From the NCBI GenBank assembly GCA_027186245.1, contig CP114498.1, forward strand, positions 3,169,501 to 3,233,500: a DNA stretch of 64,000 nt. The letters run 5' to 3'. This DNA comes from Coriaria nepalensis. Lineage: Eukaryota; Streptophyta; Magnoliopsida; Cucurbitales; Coriariaceae. This document shows, piece by piece, positions 29,913-42,653 of this stretch. Position 1 is the stretch's first letter, and each line of letters starts with the position of its first letter. The translations under genes and the position numbers were made by a program. The notes under the pieces are model-generated. The model was given only the letters and a program-made list of their open reading frames with translations, was not told the DNA's origin and made no database searches.

Positions 29913-30560
29913 CTTCTAGACTTAACCGATCAAAAGCAGAAATCAAGCTTCAAAATCTAAAAGAATAAAAATTTCACCAAAGATTAGTTCAAAAAAATAT
30001 CGAAATCAAATCAATAAATATAAATGACAATGCATTAGCGTCCGTCAATGAAAACAAATTTATGAGATAGTAAATTCAGATTTAAACAGAAGAAGGAAGA
30101 GAGAGAGAGAATGAAGAGATTGGAACGCATTAGTGAGGATGACGACGATGAGGTTTTTTTTACCTGGAAGAGAAAACCAGGACGGAGGTGGTTATCGAGA
30201 ATCCTAGAGAGAGAGAGAGAGAGAGAGTGTGTGTTTATTGATAAATTTTTCTTTGATTTTTAGTGAGAAGAAAAAAAAAAGAGAGAGAGAGCGAGGAGAG
30301 AGGGAGAGAAAAGAAAAATTATTGCAGGATTTTGATTTACTTCTCATTTTTTCTGTTTGTTCCGATGGAACCGGATCGCCACTCGAAACTCTGGGGAAGG
30401 AAACGTTTGTATGCATGCAGGACTCTCCCGCCACCGCCACCGCCACCGCCACCTGTTCGTTTTTTTTTTTTTCCTTTTCTTTTTCCAATCTTTCATTTAC
30501 TGTTAATTCCAACGCGTTTCAAAAGTTAGTTTGGATCAGCAGCTTAGGTTGTTCATAAGT
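29913..30560 (-). promoter_or_regulatory. kinase 5' UTR with leader intron, GA tract and CCGCCA repeat
   Basis: Upstream of the kinase ATG is an acceptor (TCTAG/AAGATGG) matching a leader donor CTTCCAG/GTAAAA near 30165, so the 5' UTR is split. GA microsatellites lie at 30206-30226 and 30280-30305. A perfect CCGCCA-type hexanucleotide repeat is at 30428-30453. Open frames on either strand here come from these simple repeats. Confidence 0.45.
30428..30453. repeat. CCGCCA hexanucleotide microsatellite
   Basis: Four and a bit tandem copies of CCGCCA in the kinase leader/promoter, GC-rich against an AT-rich background. Confidence 0.8.
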
Positions 30561-30791
30561 ACGTGATACGACATTGGGCCAAGCTGAACAAAGGCCCATC
30601 CACATGAAAAGTGTTTCGACCCATCTCATGGACTACGTATTGGATCAGAAGTAACAAATTGGGCATCTTCCTTCGCGTGCAAACTAGGGGAATTGAAGGG
30701 GACTGTTGCAATTTTGCCACCTGAGAATCCGTTATTAATTTGTTAGTATTTCGTTTAAGTTTTTCTGTTGAGACTCTTGTAGCTGCGAGCA

Positions 30792-30983
30792 ATGGAGCAG
30801 CAGTTTGGTTCTTCTGATTATGAGGATCATTTCAGTAAGATGAGTAAATTGACACAGGTTGACACACTCTCGGATTATCAACATCAGTTTGAGCAGCTGG
30901 CGAACAAGATCGTTGGTGTACCTGAACATGCTTTGGTAAGCTGCTTCGTTTTCGATCTACGTAATATAATCTATAAAAAATAA
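30792..30983 (+). mobile_element. LTR-retrotransposon gag remnant
   Basis: A 63-aa frame reads LTQVDTLSDYQHQFEQLANK followed by IVGVPEHALVSCFVFDLRN. This is the pattern of the retrotransposon gag domain of plant Ty3-type elements (a short helix, YxxxFExLAN, then LPE..L...F..GL). Only this piece is left; protease, RT and LTRs are absent. It sits between the divergent kinase and NUDT3 genes. Confidence 0.6.
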
Positions 30984-31140
30984 AATAGAATAGAACAAAA
31001 TCTATAAAATAAATACAAAGAGAAAAATAGAATATAATAGTATCTGTAAAAATAAAACATAATAGAAAAACTAGAACATAATAGAATCTGTAAAAATAGA
31101 ATAAAATAGAAAAATAAAATAGAGCAGAATCTGAAAAGAC
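30975..31140. repeat. degenerate A-rich tandem repeat (AATAGAATCTGTAAAAATA unit)
   Basis: Four or five imperfect units built from AATAGAAYMNAATCTRTAAAA, directly after the gag remnant. Gives false open frames on the minus strand (30832-31302). Confidence 0.55.
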
Positions 31141-32089
31141 ATAATATAACAAAAATAGAAAATCAAACTGAGATATGTTATGCAACAATTTCCTTAAAAA
31201 ATAGATTTGCCCTCTCACGTCGGTGTAGAAGATTGAACAGCGTTTGTCTCTCATGTTACAATGGAGACGAACGAACTCAAACAGTGACTCAAACTCTATC
31301 ACATTAGAAACTTAAACTCTAAAGAGATGAATGAAAAGAGAGAGCTTTCATTTTTGTTGGTGTATTTCCAAATGAAAAGAAGTTGTCAATTTATAGGTTC
31401 ATGAGAGAAGAAGTGATTAATGAGAATTAATTTGAAATTTAATTTGATTGATTAAATTAAAATTTTTCATCTTCATACATTTTTGTAGAAGAAGATGAAG
31501 AGACAAAAAGAAAAAAAAAATTCAGAAAGAAAACAAAAGTGAGTCAAGGCAAACCGGGTCATTTTCGGGCCGACATTCGACGTGCCTAGGTGCAGGCGCA
31601 CACGAGTCAAGGCCGATCCGATTCAGAATTACACCCCTGTAGGCACGCACAGTAAAAAGCATTCTAATATATATTTTATTACCCTTTAACAACTACGTAA
31701 TTTTATATAAACATTCTTCCACTTGTTCTCATGTATTCCCTTTTATAACGTGGGACAATATTTTTTATTTTTCAATTTTTTTTTCTCCTTCAAACCATTT
31801 CAATAGTTGCATTTTGAGATTCAATTTCTCATTCCATATTAATCATTTTGAACGTATCATATACCGATTCAAAACTCTCACGAAAGAGAATCTAAATCAA
31901 CTTTAACATTTTATTTATATGAAATAGTTCTCATTTAAAATTAAATATAAACATAATATATTGATATGCTAATTTTTTTCGACTTTGCTCCGACACGGTA
32001 TATTTCCTCCAGCTTATAGTGTTGCCTTTAGAATTAGTGAAGCCGTCTCCAAGCTCTTAATCTTCTTTTTCCTTCTTTTCTGGTAGGCC
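31141..32089. other. intergenic, probable retroelement debris and NUDT3 promoter
   Basis: Contains a GC-richer island (31550-31660, with GGGCCGACATTCGACGTG) unlike its surroundings, possibly part of the same decayed retroelement as the gag fragment. The last 100 bp before 32090 are CT-rich and likely the NUDT3 leader. Confidence 0.35.
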
Positions 32090-35000
32090 ATGGCAGAACC
32101 TCACGGAGAAGAAGAGTATTTCGACGTTCTCACCAAAACTGGACAGAAAACTGGAGTTTCTAAGCGCAGGCACTTTCTTCCTTCCTACTCTTTCACTTTT
32201 TCTTTTGCATCTCGTCTCTTTATTTCCCGAGAAATTGGCAGCCGCTTTACAGATTTTCACTAGAAAGTAGCTGCTATAACGAGGTTTGAGCTGTCTTGAA
32301 TCAGTGGATCGTCGTGTGCTATAGCTTTAGAGCTTGAATTTCTGATTTCATCGATTATGTTTCACTATTTTTTGTCTGTTCCACTCGAAACCTCAGCTCT
32401 CATCATGAATTTTCCATTACATTTGTTTGAAAATAGCGTATTCATTTCTCTCTTGTCGTTCATTTTAGGGGAGCTGTTCATCGAGATGGTGATTATCATC
32501 GAGCTGTTCACGTTTGGATTTTTGTGGAGAGTACTAAAGAACTTCTTCTCCAACGACGAGCTGACTGCAAGGATTCGTGGCCAGGGTTGTGGGATATTTC
32601 TAGTGCTGGCCACATTAGCGCTGGTGATTCATCTCTCATATCAGCTAGGTAAATTATTAGTTTTCTTTCATTAGCTCTTGACTTTTTTTTTTATTTTTTT
32701 ATTTTTGGCTTAAGTTTTGTTGTATTGCCGTTCAGGAGGGAGCTTCAGGAAGAGCTAGGTGTTATCCTCCCAAGCGATGCATTTGAGATGATTTTTGTTT
32801 TTCTTCAAGAGTGGTGGGTTTTATATGAGCATTACTGTTAAGAAATGGATATTACTTTTTTGATTTGGGGTGTTGATATGAAGTATCATGAACTTAGCTG
32901 AGGTTCAATTTACTGTATATTATGTTCTTAAAGTTTTTTTTATCTTGCTTTTTTGATTTGGGTTGTTGATATGAAGTATCATGAACTTAGTTGAGGTCCA
33001 ATTTACAATATATTTGTTCCTAAAGTTTTTTTGTCTGTATCCATTAGGTTTATCTGATCAATTGTTATTGTCATCTTAGGCATTGCTCTTAATTGGATTA
33101 CACATTCTAGGAAAATGTTTTTTTTTTCTTTTTAATTTCAATGTCTCCGTTAGCTGTGTCTCTTATCGGTGCATGAATCATTTATGATAGTTATTCCTCT
33201 TGTGTCGTAATTCATATAATAAAACTTTTTCTCATGGCAGAACTCATTGATTTTTACATATAGTTAATTTCATTGTTTTTCCGTTCATTTGCCCTTTTGA
33301 TGGAAATTTCAGTGTCATAAATGATGGAAATTTCATCAATAATGAGTTCAATGACGTTTACCTGGTAACAACTCTGAACCCGATCCCACTAGAGGCGTTT
33401 ACACTTCAGGTAATAGATTGAACATTGTACTTGTCATTTAGTTTCTCTTGAGATTGATTCTTCCTGCAACTAATTTTACCTGAGGATTTTTCTCTTTGAC
33501 ATAGGAATCAGAAGTCTCTGCTGTTAAATACATTCATTACGAGGAGTATAAAAAATTCCTTGCCAGTGAAGATCCTGAGTATGTTCCATATGATTTAAAC
33601 GGGCAATACAGTCAACTCTTTGACATAATTTCAAAAAGGTATAAATATTGTTGGTAGAGTAGCTTTTATTCGAGTCTTGAAGATACTTTTTTGGTGCTTA
33701 GACTGCTTATATATAATGAATCTTTCAAAGGTACAAAGAGAATGATGTCCAACGTAGTTTAACTTTGCAAAACCAACTTCAACGCTATGCTTCTGTCCCC
33801 CTAGATGCTGAGGTTCTAACTCTTTTGGATTAATATAAAATCCTGTTTTTCTTCTACTAGAAAATAGCATTGAAATACTAATTTTACTATTTCCCCATGC
33901 AGTTAGAAGGGGTCACAGATTCAGACAGGGAAGTTCTTGTTTTACTTATTAAGGCCGCAACAATTATGGACAAAATATTTTACCTGCAGGTAAATTAGAT
34001 ATCATTTTATCTTAATAAATGGAAGGAACTGAATATAGACATTGGTTTCCGGTAAATCACTGATAAATTGATTTGCCTATGTTTAATCTAATCTATATCG
34101 TGTTTTCTCAAATAAAATTTGGTGTCAGGTTTGGTATAGTAACCCGGATTTAAGAGATTGGTTGAAGAAGCATGCCGAGTTATCAGAATTAGACAAGTTT
34201 AAATGGATGTATTATCGAATTAATAAGAGCCCATGGTGAGAACTCCTTAGACAAAATACTTAAAACCCTATCATTGTGTTAGCTAATATTCCCAACTTTT
34301 TTTTTTTCAAGGAAAAGAAATCTATGGTTTCCTGAAATCTTATCAAGTTTCAGAAAAACAAGATTGTTGTACTTATTGTGCATATGCCTATAGGTCTTGC
34401 CTCGATGAAAACGAGGCATTTTTAACCACTGCAGATTCAGCCATAAAGCTTCTTCCTAAAGCTACAAAGCCAGTTTCTGGATGGAAAGGTTTGGAATACA
34501 GAGCTGCATTTCCTAAACTGAAACCACCTGGTGCAAACTTCTATCCTCCTGATATGGATAAAATGGTAATAGCATAGGAAGTTTGTGCATTTTAAAGAAA
34601 TCTTGTCTTACATGATGGAAAACCAATATGCTTCTCTCATGTAGGAATTTGAATTATGGAAAGGAAGTCTATCAAAGGATAAACAAGAAGAGGCAACTGG
34701 CTTTTTTAACGTGATCAGAAGGCATAGTGAATCTATTTTAGATGCTTCTCTAGCCAATAACATGTTAAATACCGCTAACCACTCGGCGGTTCCCACCTAT
34801 GATCTACACATTATTCCTTTTTCCCAAGAGTATAATTCATTACTTAGAGAAGCAGCTGAATTATTGCACAAAGCTGGGGAAATTACTAGCTCGCCTAGGT
34901 GGGAAATTTCTTTTCTTTTTCAGTGATTGTTTATTAAACATTTGCTGTATTTCTACAAACATACTTGCCTTTTTCATGCTGTAGTTTGAAGAGATTGCTA

Positions 35001-37313
35001 CATGGCAAGGCCAATTCTTTCCTATCGAATGACTATTACGACTCCGACATAGCTTGGATGGAGTTGGTTAGTAATACAGTGCATTGTTAATTTTGTTAAC
35101 CTAACTTATGATAATGTTTATTGGTTTTTCCACCCTTCTTGGTAAATATAGGACTCTAAGCTTGACATCACTATTGGTCCATATGAGACATATGAAGACA
35201 CGCTGTTTGGATACAAGGTATTTTTTTCAAATCTTTTCTTTCACTTGCCAAACAATTTCTTAGTTACCAGTACTTTTACATGTTAGAGAAATGTCTCACA
35301 CCATAAATTGAATTATTGTAGGCTACATTTGAAGCATTCATTGGTGTCCGAGATGACAAGGCTACTGCTCAAGTAAAACTCTTTGGTGATAATTTGCTGG
35401 TATTTTCAACCACATTACCTTTGATTTCCTTCCACAACTTAAATAAAATCTTCTAAAAATATCTCATAATAAGATTTGTTGAAATAATTACGTTACAGGT
35501 TTTGGAACAAAACCTGCCCATGGACAGTGTGTACAAATCAAAAGACATCATTGCTGCCCCCATCCGCGTCATCCAGCTTCTTTATAATGCTGGGGTGAGT
35601 CCATGTCTACTTTCCCTATATATGTAATAGTACCAGATAACAATATATGGATTCTTTCTTACTTCCGTTTTCAGCAAGGAGCTAAAAAAAAAGACTTGCC
35701 TTCTTCCTTGCTTTGTTTCTTCCACTCAAATTGTGATAATGACATAAAACACACAGCATTGTCTTCTGGGTAGAAATTGGGATTGACCCGTTGATTTGTG
35801 AACAGGATGTGAAGGGTCCTCAAACTGTTGCTTTTAATTTGCCAAATGATGAGCATATAGTAAAAGATCGAGGAACATCGATGGTCATGCTTAAGAATGT
35901 TTCAGAGGCCAAGTACTACCTCTTTCAAAAGTCCTTTTCGCAGTTTATTTTAACCTGATGCCATAACTTGACTTCCATAATCTTGATCGTATATGCTATA
36001 CAAGTCTTGACTAGTTCAAACTGTTATCATTTTCTAGGTTTGAGCATATTCTTCAACCCATAGCTGAAGTTTGTATTATAAAAGACCAACAAAAACTGGT
36101 CGATTTTGATTCTTTCTTCACTCATACAATCTGTCACGAGTGCTGCCATGGCATTGGACCTCATACCATAGTACTTCCAAATGGGCAAACTTCTACAGTG
36201 AGATTGGCAAGTAACACTAGTCTCTCTGTTTTGATCTATTCATGTTTCTATTGGAATTATTTTTGGTCTTTTCTCCTACCTTTATTTATTGGGTTCTCTC
36301 TCGACTATTGTTCCTATGCGATTTTTTTTTTAATCAATACAGGAGCTGCAAGAACTACATTCAGCTTTGGAAGAAGCAAAAGCTGATATAGTGGGTCTTT
36401 GGGCGCTAAGGTTCCTTATCCACCAGGTCAGTAGGAAAGTCAAATAGTACTTTAGATTATTTAACAGTGTCTTCAAAATAAGTGACGTTTTTTAACTTAT
36501 GCTTCATCATGCTAGACATGTTTTTACTACTCTAGTTTTTCCATTAAATAGGCATCCCCTTCCTCTTAATCATCACTTTCTATTCATTTTATCAACATGT
36601 AGTTCTTAATTGATTCTTCTGATGGGACCAGAATTTGCTGCCAGAGACTTTATTGAAGTCAATGTATGTTTCTTTCCTCGCGGGGTGCTTCCGTTCAGTT
36701 CGTTTCGGTTTACAGGAGGCTCATGGGTAAAAGCTAGTTATCAAAAACCATAGCGACCGGTGCTTTACATTTAGTCACAAGGGATCTTATACTTTCTATT
36801 TTATTGGCAGAAAGGGTCAAGCGTTGCAGTTTAACTGGATGTATGAGAAAGAAGCCTTCATTTTGCATAAGGATGAGACATTTTCGGTTGATTTTACTAA
36901 GGTATTACCATTTTAACCACCCTGAATATTTCACCTAAAGTGTGATTCTCTTATGTTAGTACAGTATAATGAGGCGCAAAGTCTGGCTTGTTTGATTAAA
37001 AAAAAAAAAAAAGATTGAGGGTGCCGTTGAAAGCTTGAGTAGGGAGATACTAACCATCCAAGCAAGAGGTGATAAAGGAGCTGCAGGTTTACTTCTTAAG
37101 AAATACTCTACACTGACGCATCCATTGAAGGTGGCATTGTACAACTTAGAGCGCATTCAGGTGTTGTCTCCTTACACAATCGTCAATTTGGATCTAAACT
37201 CCAGCTTGAGCTCTATAAAATCTGATGTAAATTTAACATGTTATATGTCACTTTAGGTACCCGTGGATATAGCGCCTCTATTTCCTATCGCTGACAGCAT
37301 ATTGAAGCCTTAG
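32090..37313 (+). CDS. NUDT3: Nudix hydrolase 3 with C-terminal dipeptidyl peptidase III-like domain
   Basis: Fusion protein: an N-terminal Nudix hydrolase acting on isoprenoid or nucleoside diphosphates, then a large M49-like zinc peptidase domain. I assembled 21 exons (32090-32169, 32469-32648, 32736-32813, 33313-33409, 33505-33638, 33731-33812, 33903-33989, 34129-34235, 34394-34565, 34645-34898, 34985-35066, 35152-35217, 35322-35399, 35499-35594, 35806-35912, 36038-36206, 36343-36426, 36632-36726, 36811-36901, 37014-37160, 37257-37313). They total 2343 nt, 780 aa, close to the roughly 770 aa of the Arabidopsis protein. The Nudix box is residues 74-96 (GHISAGDSSLISARRELQEE), with Asp80 where the consensus has Glu. 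The zinc motif is H600-ECC-H604 GIGPH, followed by EEAKADIVGLW. Introns 1 and 16 begin with GC (GCACTT, GCAAGT). No frame break. Confidence 0.93.
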
Positions 37314-37740
37314 AAGTGCGAAAATGGTCCTTCAAGAAAGATGCATACAAAATGTGATGAAGAAGAGCAACATAAATTGCGTTTTCCTTTTATTCCTCCA
37401 ATGACCATGTTGGCTTGTAATAAACTGAAATAATAGAAAAGACCTATTTGTTAAAAGGGTATTTGACAATATGTATACAACGTTGCAGTAATTATGATCC
37501 TTTTTTTGTTTCCTCCTCTCCCTTGTGGTTTAGAAGCCATGTAAATCTTAGGATCTAGATTTCTTTACTTTCCAACATACGGAAGAAGATCACAGCAGAT
37601 ATGCAGAAGGTTAAAAGAAAAAAAAAAAAAAGGGGGAAAAGATTCATATCATCCTTTTCACATATTAGATGATACATCTTATTAGATCCACAAAAACATC
37701 TGCTAACCTGATATTTCGATCGAACATTAAGGTAGAAAAG
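37314..37740. other. NUDT3 3' flank
   Basis: 3' UTR and a poly-A tract (37616-37632). No other feature. Confidence 0.4.
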
Positions 37741-38357
37741 CTAGAAATTATAGCTAAGAAAACAAGAATGCACCTCAAGTAAACTCCAAACAGCTGAAAA
37801 ACGCACTATTCCATTTTTACACGACCTTAAAGCTCCGTGAGCCATGGACGTATGGAGGGTAAGAGGATCAGGTTTTCCTTGTGTTATTGCCTTCTCTGAG
37901 AGAGAATAGAACCAGCCATTCCTCCATTTGAACTGAAACGACATTAAAACAGTAAGCCACACTCCAAGTTCAATGAAGCCATTGTATTTTAGCTCAAAGC
38001 TTCAAGGTAAAATTTCATAATTACTCACCTCTTTAACCGCTGTAGGAAAGTGGGAAACAGCTCGTGCGTAAGCACATAATCTATCCACCATGCCTTCTTC
38101 AAAAACTAAGCCTTTCTCTGCTGCTGCTGAATTTGCAAGCTCTGTAATTAGGCTAGAAACCTGAAAGAATATGCAGCAATTAGGCTATTATTGTCCAAAA
38201 ATAAAATTTCTCCTTCTTTTTGGCATACTTCAGAATGGTAGTCCTTCTCTACAATGCCCACAGTTGATCTAGGATGGCCAGCTCCAACAAGCATGAAAGC
38301 CGAAATCCATATCAACTTCTCTAACATTCTCTTTTGAAACGCATCCTTGTCAAGAAT
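37741..38357 (-). pseudogene. 3' exons of a ketopantoate-reductase-like gene (fragment)
   Basis: Three exons on the minus strand with good splice sites and continuous phase: 38357-38229 (starts ILDKDAFQKRMLEKLIWISA), 38160-38029 (VSSLITELANSAAAEKGLVF ... VSHFPTAVKE) and 37932-37741 (FKWRNGWFYSLSEKAITQGK). The pattern resembles the helical C-terminal domain of ketopantoate reductase/6PGDH-like plant proteins (E..A.A...G); the assignment is moderate. The N-terminal Rossmann part is absent. The upstream flank runs straight into a LINE, and nothing matching is found beyond it. Near the end the frame reads DPLTLHTSMAHGA; a one-base shift would give PWLTEL and a stop, so the tail may also be frameshifted. 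Best viewed as a truncated gene. Confidence 0.5.
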
Positions 38358-38514
38358 CTACATCAAAATGGAACAACATACCACCCCATACAGTTATTCT
38401 AACCAAAGCATACATTTTAACCCTCAATTCTTCAGACCTTTTCAGTTCAAAATCTGAAGCTTTTGGGACTAAATTTAATCAATGCGGATTGATTTTTTTA
38501 GGTAAACTCCAATT

Positions 38515-41500
38515 CACCTAAACTACAGTTTAAAACCCGGAACAAAGTTTCCAAGACAATTTCTGAGGTCTTCTCATTCACCTTGCATGAGAGGCGCTGC
38601 ATGAGAGGCCTCCAACCTGAAGCCTTTCTGCTACGGCTGGGGCCCTCAATTCTTTCCATTCAATCCGACCCCTGCATCTTTTGTTTGGGCTGATATCTGT
38701 ATATATTGAGAACCTAAAGCTGAGGCCAAAGGTTCTTTTTGGGAAGCGATGACACAAAAATGTGCTACGGATTATCGCTCGTTGGTGTTCATAGGGGATC
38801 TTAATGATATCATTGATTCTTCAAAAAAGAAGGGGGGGTCCGCCAATGTCATCGGGATCAAGGTATAGAATCCAACATTTTATTTCTCAGCTTGGTTTGA
38901 TTGGTCTTGGTTATCAAGGCTTTAAATACACCTGGACTAAGAGATGTAGAGGAGGTATAGTGGTAGCAAAGAGGCCAGACCGTAATAGCTTCAATGAATT
39001 GGGTTCAATTTTTTCCTAATGCTGTCGTGCAGCATCTTCCTTCCGTTGACTCAGACCATTTACCTATTATCTTATCCACCCACGCCCATCATTCTTTTGG
39101 TCCCAAGACTTTCAGATTTGAATCTGTTTGGGTTGTGGAACGAGAATGTAAGGCAATTATCCACGATGTATGGCAGAATTACAAAACGAGGGGCTCTATC
39201 ACTGATCAGGTGTGCAGTAAGTTAAAACATCTGAAGGGCAAGTTGCGAAGCTGGGATAAAGACAAATTTGGTGTGATCCAAAAAAATCTTGCCAAAATCA
39301 ACCAGCAAATTCAATCACTTCAGGAAGCAGAATATGATGACAACCGAGACGTTTTGGAATGTAGGCTAAGGTCTGACTTGCTCAAATGGCGCATTCTTGA
39401 GGATGAACTGTGGCAGAAAAAATCAAGAGTTGTAGGCTTACCACCACGGATCTCAATACCAGGTGCTTCCATTTATCCACAAAAATTCGAAGGTGTCGCA
39501 ACTGTATTCCTATGCTTATAAATCAGCAGGGTCAATGGGAACAATAAAAAAGAGGTTTAACCAATTTAATTATTACTCACTTTGAAGACCTGTTTAAATC
39601 TAACAATAATGTGATGCCATCAAACCTATGGAATCTGTTTGATGTGGTAATGGATGATCAAAAGAACATGGCTTTTACAACCATTCCAACTTTGATTGAG
39701 AAATTTTGGGAATGGATACACAGCTCTATTTTATCAGAAATTTTGGGAAGATGTTGGATATGAAGTAGTTAGAGTGGTTCAAAAATTTTTCAGAATGGGT
39801 AAATTATTAAAGGAACTCAATTATATCATAATTACACTAATTCCAAAAACACAAGTCCCCCAATCGGTCAAAGATTACAAACTCATCAGTCTCTGCAATG
39901 TTCTCTATAAATCATTGCCAAAATCCTAGCTGATCGTTTAAAGGAGGCAATCAAATGTGTCATTTCTGAGACACAAGCTGCTTTCCTATCTAGAAGGATT
40001 TTTCAAGATAATATGATACTATCGAATGAAGTGTTTCATGTCATAGGATCCAAGCGAAGAGGTCGTGGGCTTATAGCCGTAAAAATGGATGTTGAAAAAG
40101 CGTATGATAAACTAGAATATAATTTTCTCTATGCTATCTTTACTAGTTAGGGGTTTTCGGTTCAGGCAGTCAACTTGATAAAGCAATGTGTGGAAACAGT
40201 CAGATTCTGTATTTTGTTAAATGGTTCCCAAGTTGGTCATATTATCCCCACAAGAGGCATTCGTCAAGGAGACCGACCCGTTATCGCTTTTTTTTTTATT
40301 CATCCTTGGGGCTGAAACTCTTTCCCGTCTTATATTAAGAGCTGAAATTTGTGGCTTGTTTCAAGGCATTTGACTTAACAGGTTCAGTACACCGATCCCA
40401 CATCTCATGTTTGCGGATGATCTAATTATTTTTGCCAACGCTTCAAGCCCAAGTGCTCATAGAATCAAATTATGTCTGGATACCTACGTAAATTGGTCAG
40501 GTCAGCATTTTAATGCTTCTAAATAAGCTATCTTGTTTAGCCCAAGCTCTACCACAGATTAACGAAGGGGGATTTAAGCCATATTGCAAGTTAATAATCA
40601 GCCTAATCATACAAAATACTTGGGGGTCCTTATCATATGGAATCGACGCACTATGAAGTGGTGGTTCGAAGAAATATTAGATTGGGTTAAAGGATGTTGA
40701 AGCTTAGAAGATGAAGACGATGTCTAAGGCGGCTCGGTTGACTTTAATCAAATCGGTGGCAGCTTCTATTCCTACTTATGGTGTGTTCATTCTTCGCTTT
40801 CCCTCTTAATTATGTCGAAAGCTTGATAACAGGTTGTGAGACTTTTTTGGGGGAATGAAGGATGATCAGAATAAGAAAATGTACCATTTATCTCTGGACA
40901 AAATTTTCCGTCCAAAAAATTCAGGAGGTTTAGGTGTTCAACGAATGAATGATATGAATACTGCTTTAATGGCCAAACAAGTCTGGAGAATGGTTCGACA
41001 ACCTCATAATCTCTGCTCTAAAAACTTGCATTCCGAGTACTTGGGTCCACGTCATGAAGATTTTCTTACTTGCAGTAGCAGAGGCCGAAACTCGGTGGTT
41101 TGGAAAGGTCTAATAGATTCAGGCCATCTCATCAAGCAAGGGGGCCTATATCAAAATTTCCAAGACAAGTGATTGCTCGGTTTGGGCTTCCCTTGGATTC
41201 TGACGTTGGAAGATAATAAACCCAAACCCCGGAACCAAATAATTTTACAACTTAATCATACTCTATTGGTGAAAGATCTTTTCAACCAAAGTGGTCATTT
41301 GTGGAACGCAAATATGATATACAACTTATTTGACAGTAGTTCGATAGTAGCAATTAAACGAATTGTAGTTGATCCCGATATTGAGAAGGACTCTTGGATC
41401 TGAAAAGGTGATGTTTCAGGTGATTATATAGTCAAATCTAGCCCCAAAGCTCGGAAGATACACCTCTCTGAGGGTTATCTAAAAATGATTGGGAAAAGCT

Positions 41501-42424
41501 ATGGAAGATTAGAGCTCAGGATCGGTTAAAATTATTTTTATGGCAGTTGGCAACTCAATCTCTACCAACCAAGCAGCACCTTGCACACCGACTCAAACTT
41601 AATGATGATCAGTAGCTTTGCCCCTTATGCAACCAACGGGTAGAATCCTTAACTCATCTGTTTCTTCAACGTGCGGCGGCTCGGGGGTGTTGATGGGTAG
41701 GCGAGTGAGCTATGGGAATATACACTTTTGCATCACTTTCCTGGTCTTATTGGATCAAACTTATCATTCATCCCGCCAGTTTTATAAAATAGATGTGCAT
41801 CTATTTCAATGTTATGCCCTTATCACCATGGATACTCTATGGTTTGTTCGAAATAAAATTGTACATGATGGCTGGGAGTTAAAAGCCAATTTTGATGCAA
41901 CATAAGGTTTAGATTCCTTTTATACTGCAGCAGTGCTAACTGAATGTACAAGTACTATTATAGGTGCAAAGGTAGAGAAATCAATTTCCTTGGAAGTACT
42001 GGAAGGGGACACACTTGGTATATGGTTAGCGATAGATTTCGCAAAGGAATTGGCGTATAATAGGATTTGGCTAGAAGGAGATTCCTCTATTGTCATGGAT
42101 GCAATCAACCTTCAGAAAGAGATGGGCCGTTGGATTGTGTCAGAATTGATCAGGAAAATCCAGATTGTTCTCGACAAATGCTTAAACTGGAAAAAGCATC
42201 TCATATTATTCGTGAATCCAATGAATATGATCATACTATCGCTACTTGGCTGCATACTTCACGTTGGACGGGATATATTCATCTTATCAAATTTCAATCT
42301 TTAGTGGCTAATGTAAGATGCAAGTAGGAGAAGCTTGCCTATCTGTTTCCTCTTGATTGTATTTACATACCGCCCTTGGCTGACAAGGGTCTGAGTTTAA
42401 ATAATTTAAAAAAAAAAAAAAAAC
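38515..42424 (+). mobile_element. 5'-truncated LINE (L1-type) with RT and RNase H remnants
   Basis: Degenerate ORF2 on the plus strand, broken by many stops and frameshifts. In order: endonuclease end (FIGDLNDIID near 38785, then TWTKRCRGG and LPSVDSDHLPIILSTHA), linker (AYDKLEYNFLYAI near 40105), reverse transcriptase (SETQAAFLSRRIFQDNMILS near 39965; IRQGDRP near 40260; LMFADDLIIFANA near 40408), the maturation-region block KNSGGLGVQRMNDMNTALMA near 40915, a CPLC zinc-knuckle near 41621, and an RNase H-like domain (AIDFAKELAYNRIWLEGDSS near 42030). It ends in a poly-A tract at 42408-42424. The 5' end is approximate. AAACTCTAAT after the poly-A and AAACTCCAAT near 38504 could be a 10-bp target duplication with one mismatch. 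Confidence 0.85.
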
Positions 42425-42653
42425 TCTAATAATAAAATAAAACCAATAATTTCAAATTTTCTGTTCAATTAAAAACCAATGTTATGTACGCCGCCATATT
42501 CACAAAGCCAACATATTATAATTATCGTAATTCATTGATTACGAATTGAAAATGAAGAAGCTCATAATATGATATGATATGAGTTAAATTAAATTAAATA
42601 TCTAATTAACTAATTATAAATCAAACATCAACATCAAGCATCAAGCATCAAGA
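42425..42653. other. spacer and WRI-like 3' UTR
   Basis: Short AT-rich stretch between the LINE poly-A and the transcription factor stop codon. Includes an ATCAAGC-type short tandem repeat near 42628-42650. Confidence 0.4.

Noticed and set aside
30204..30558. Several open frames on both strands at the kinase leader
   Set aside because: Created by GA, CCGCCA and T-run microsatellites.
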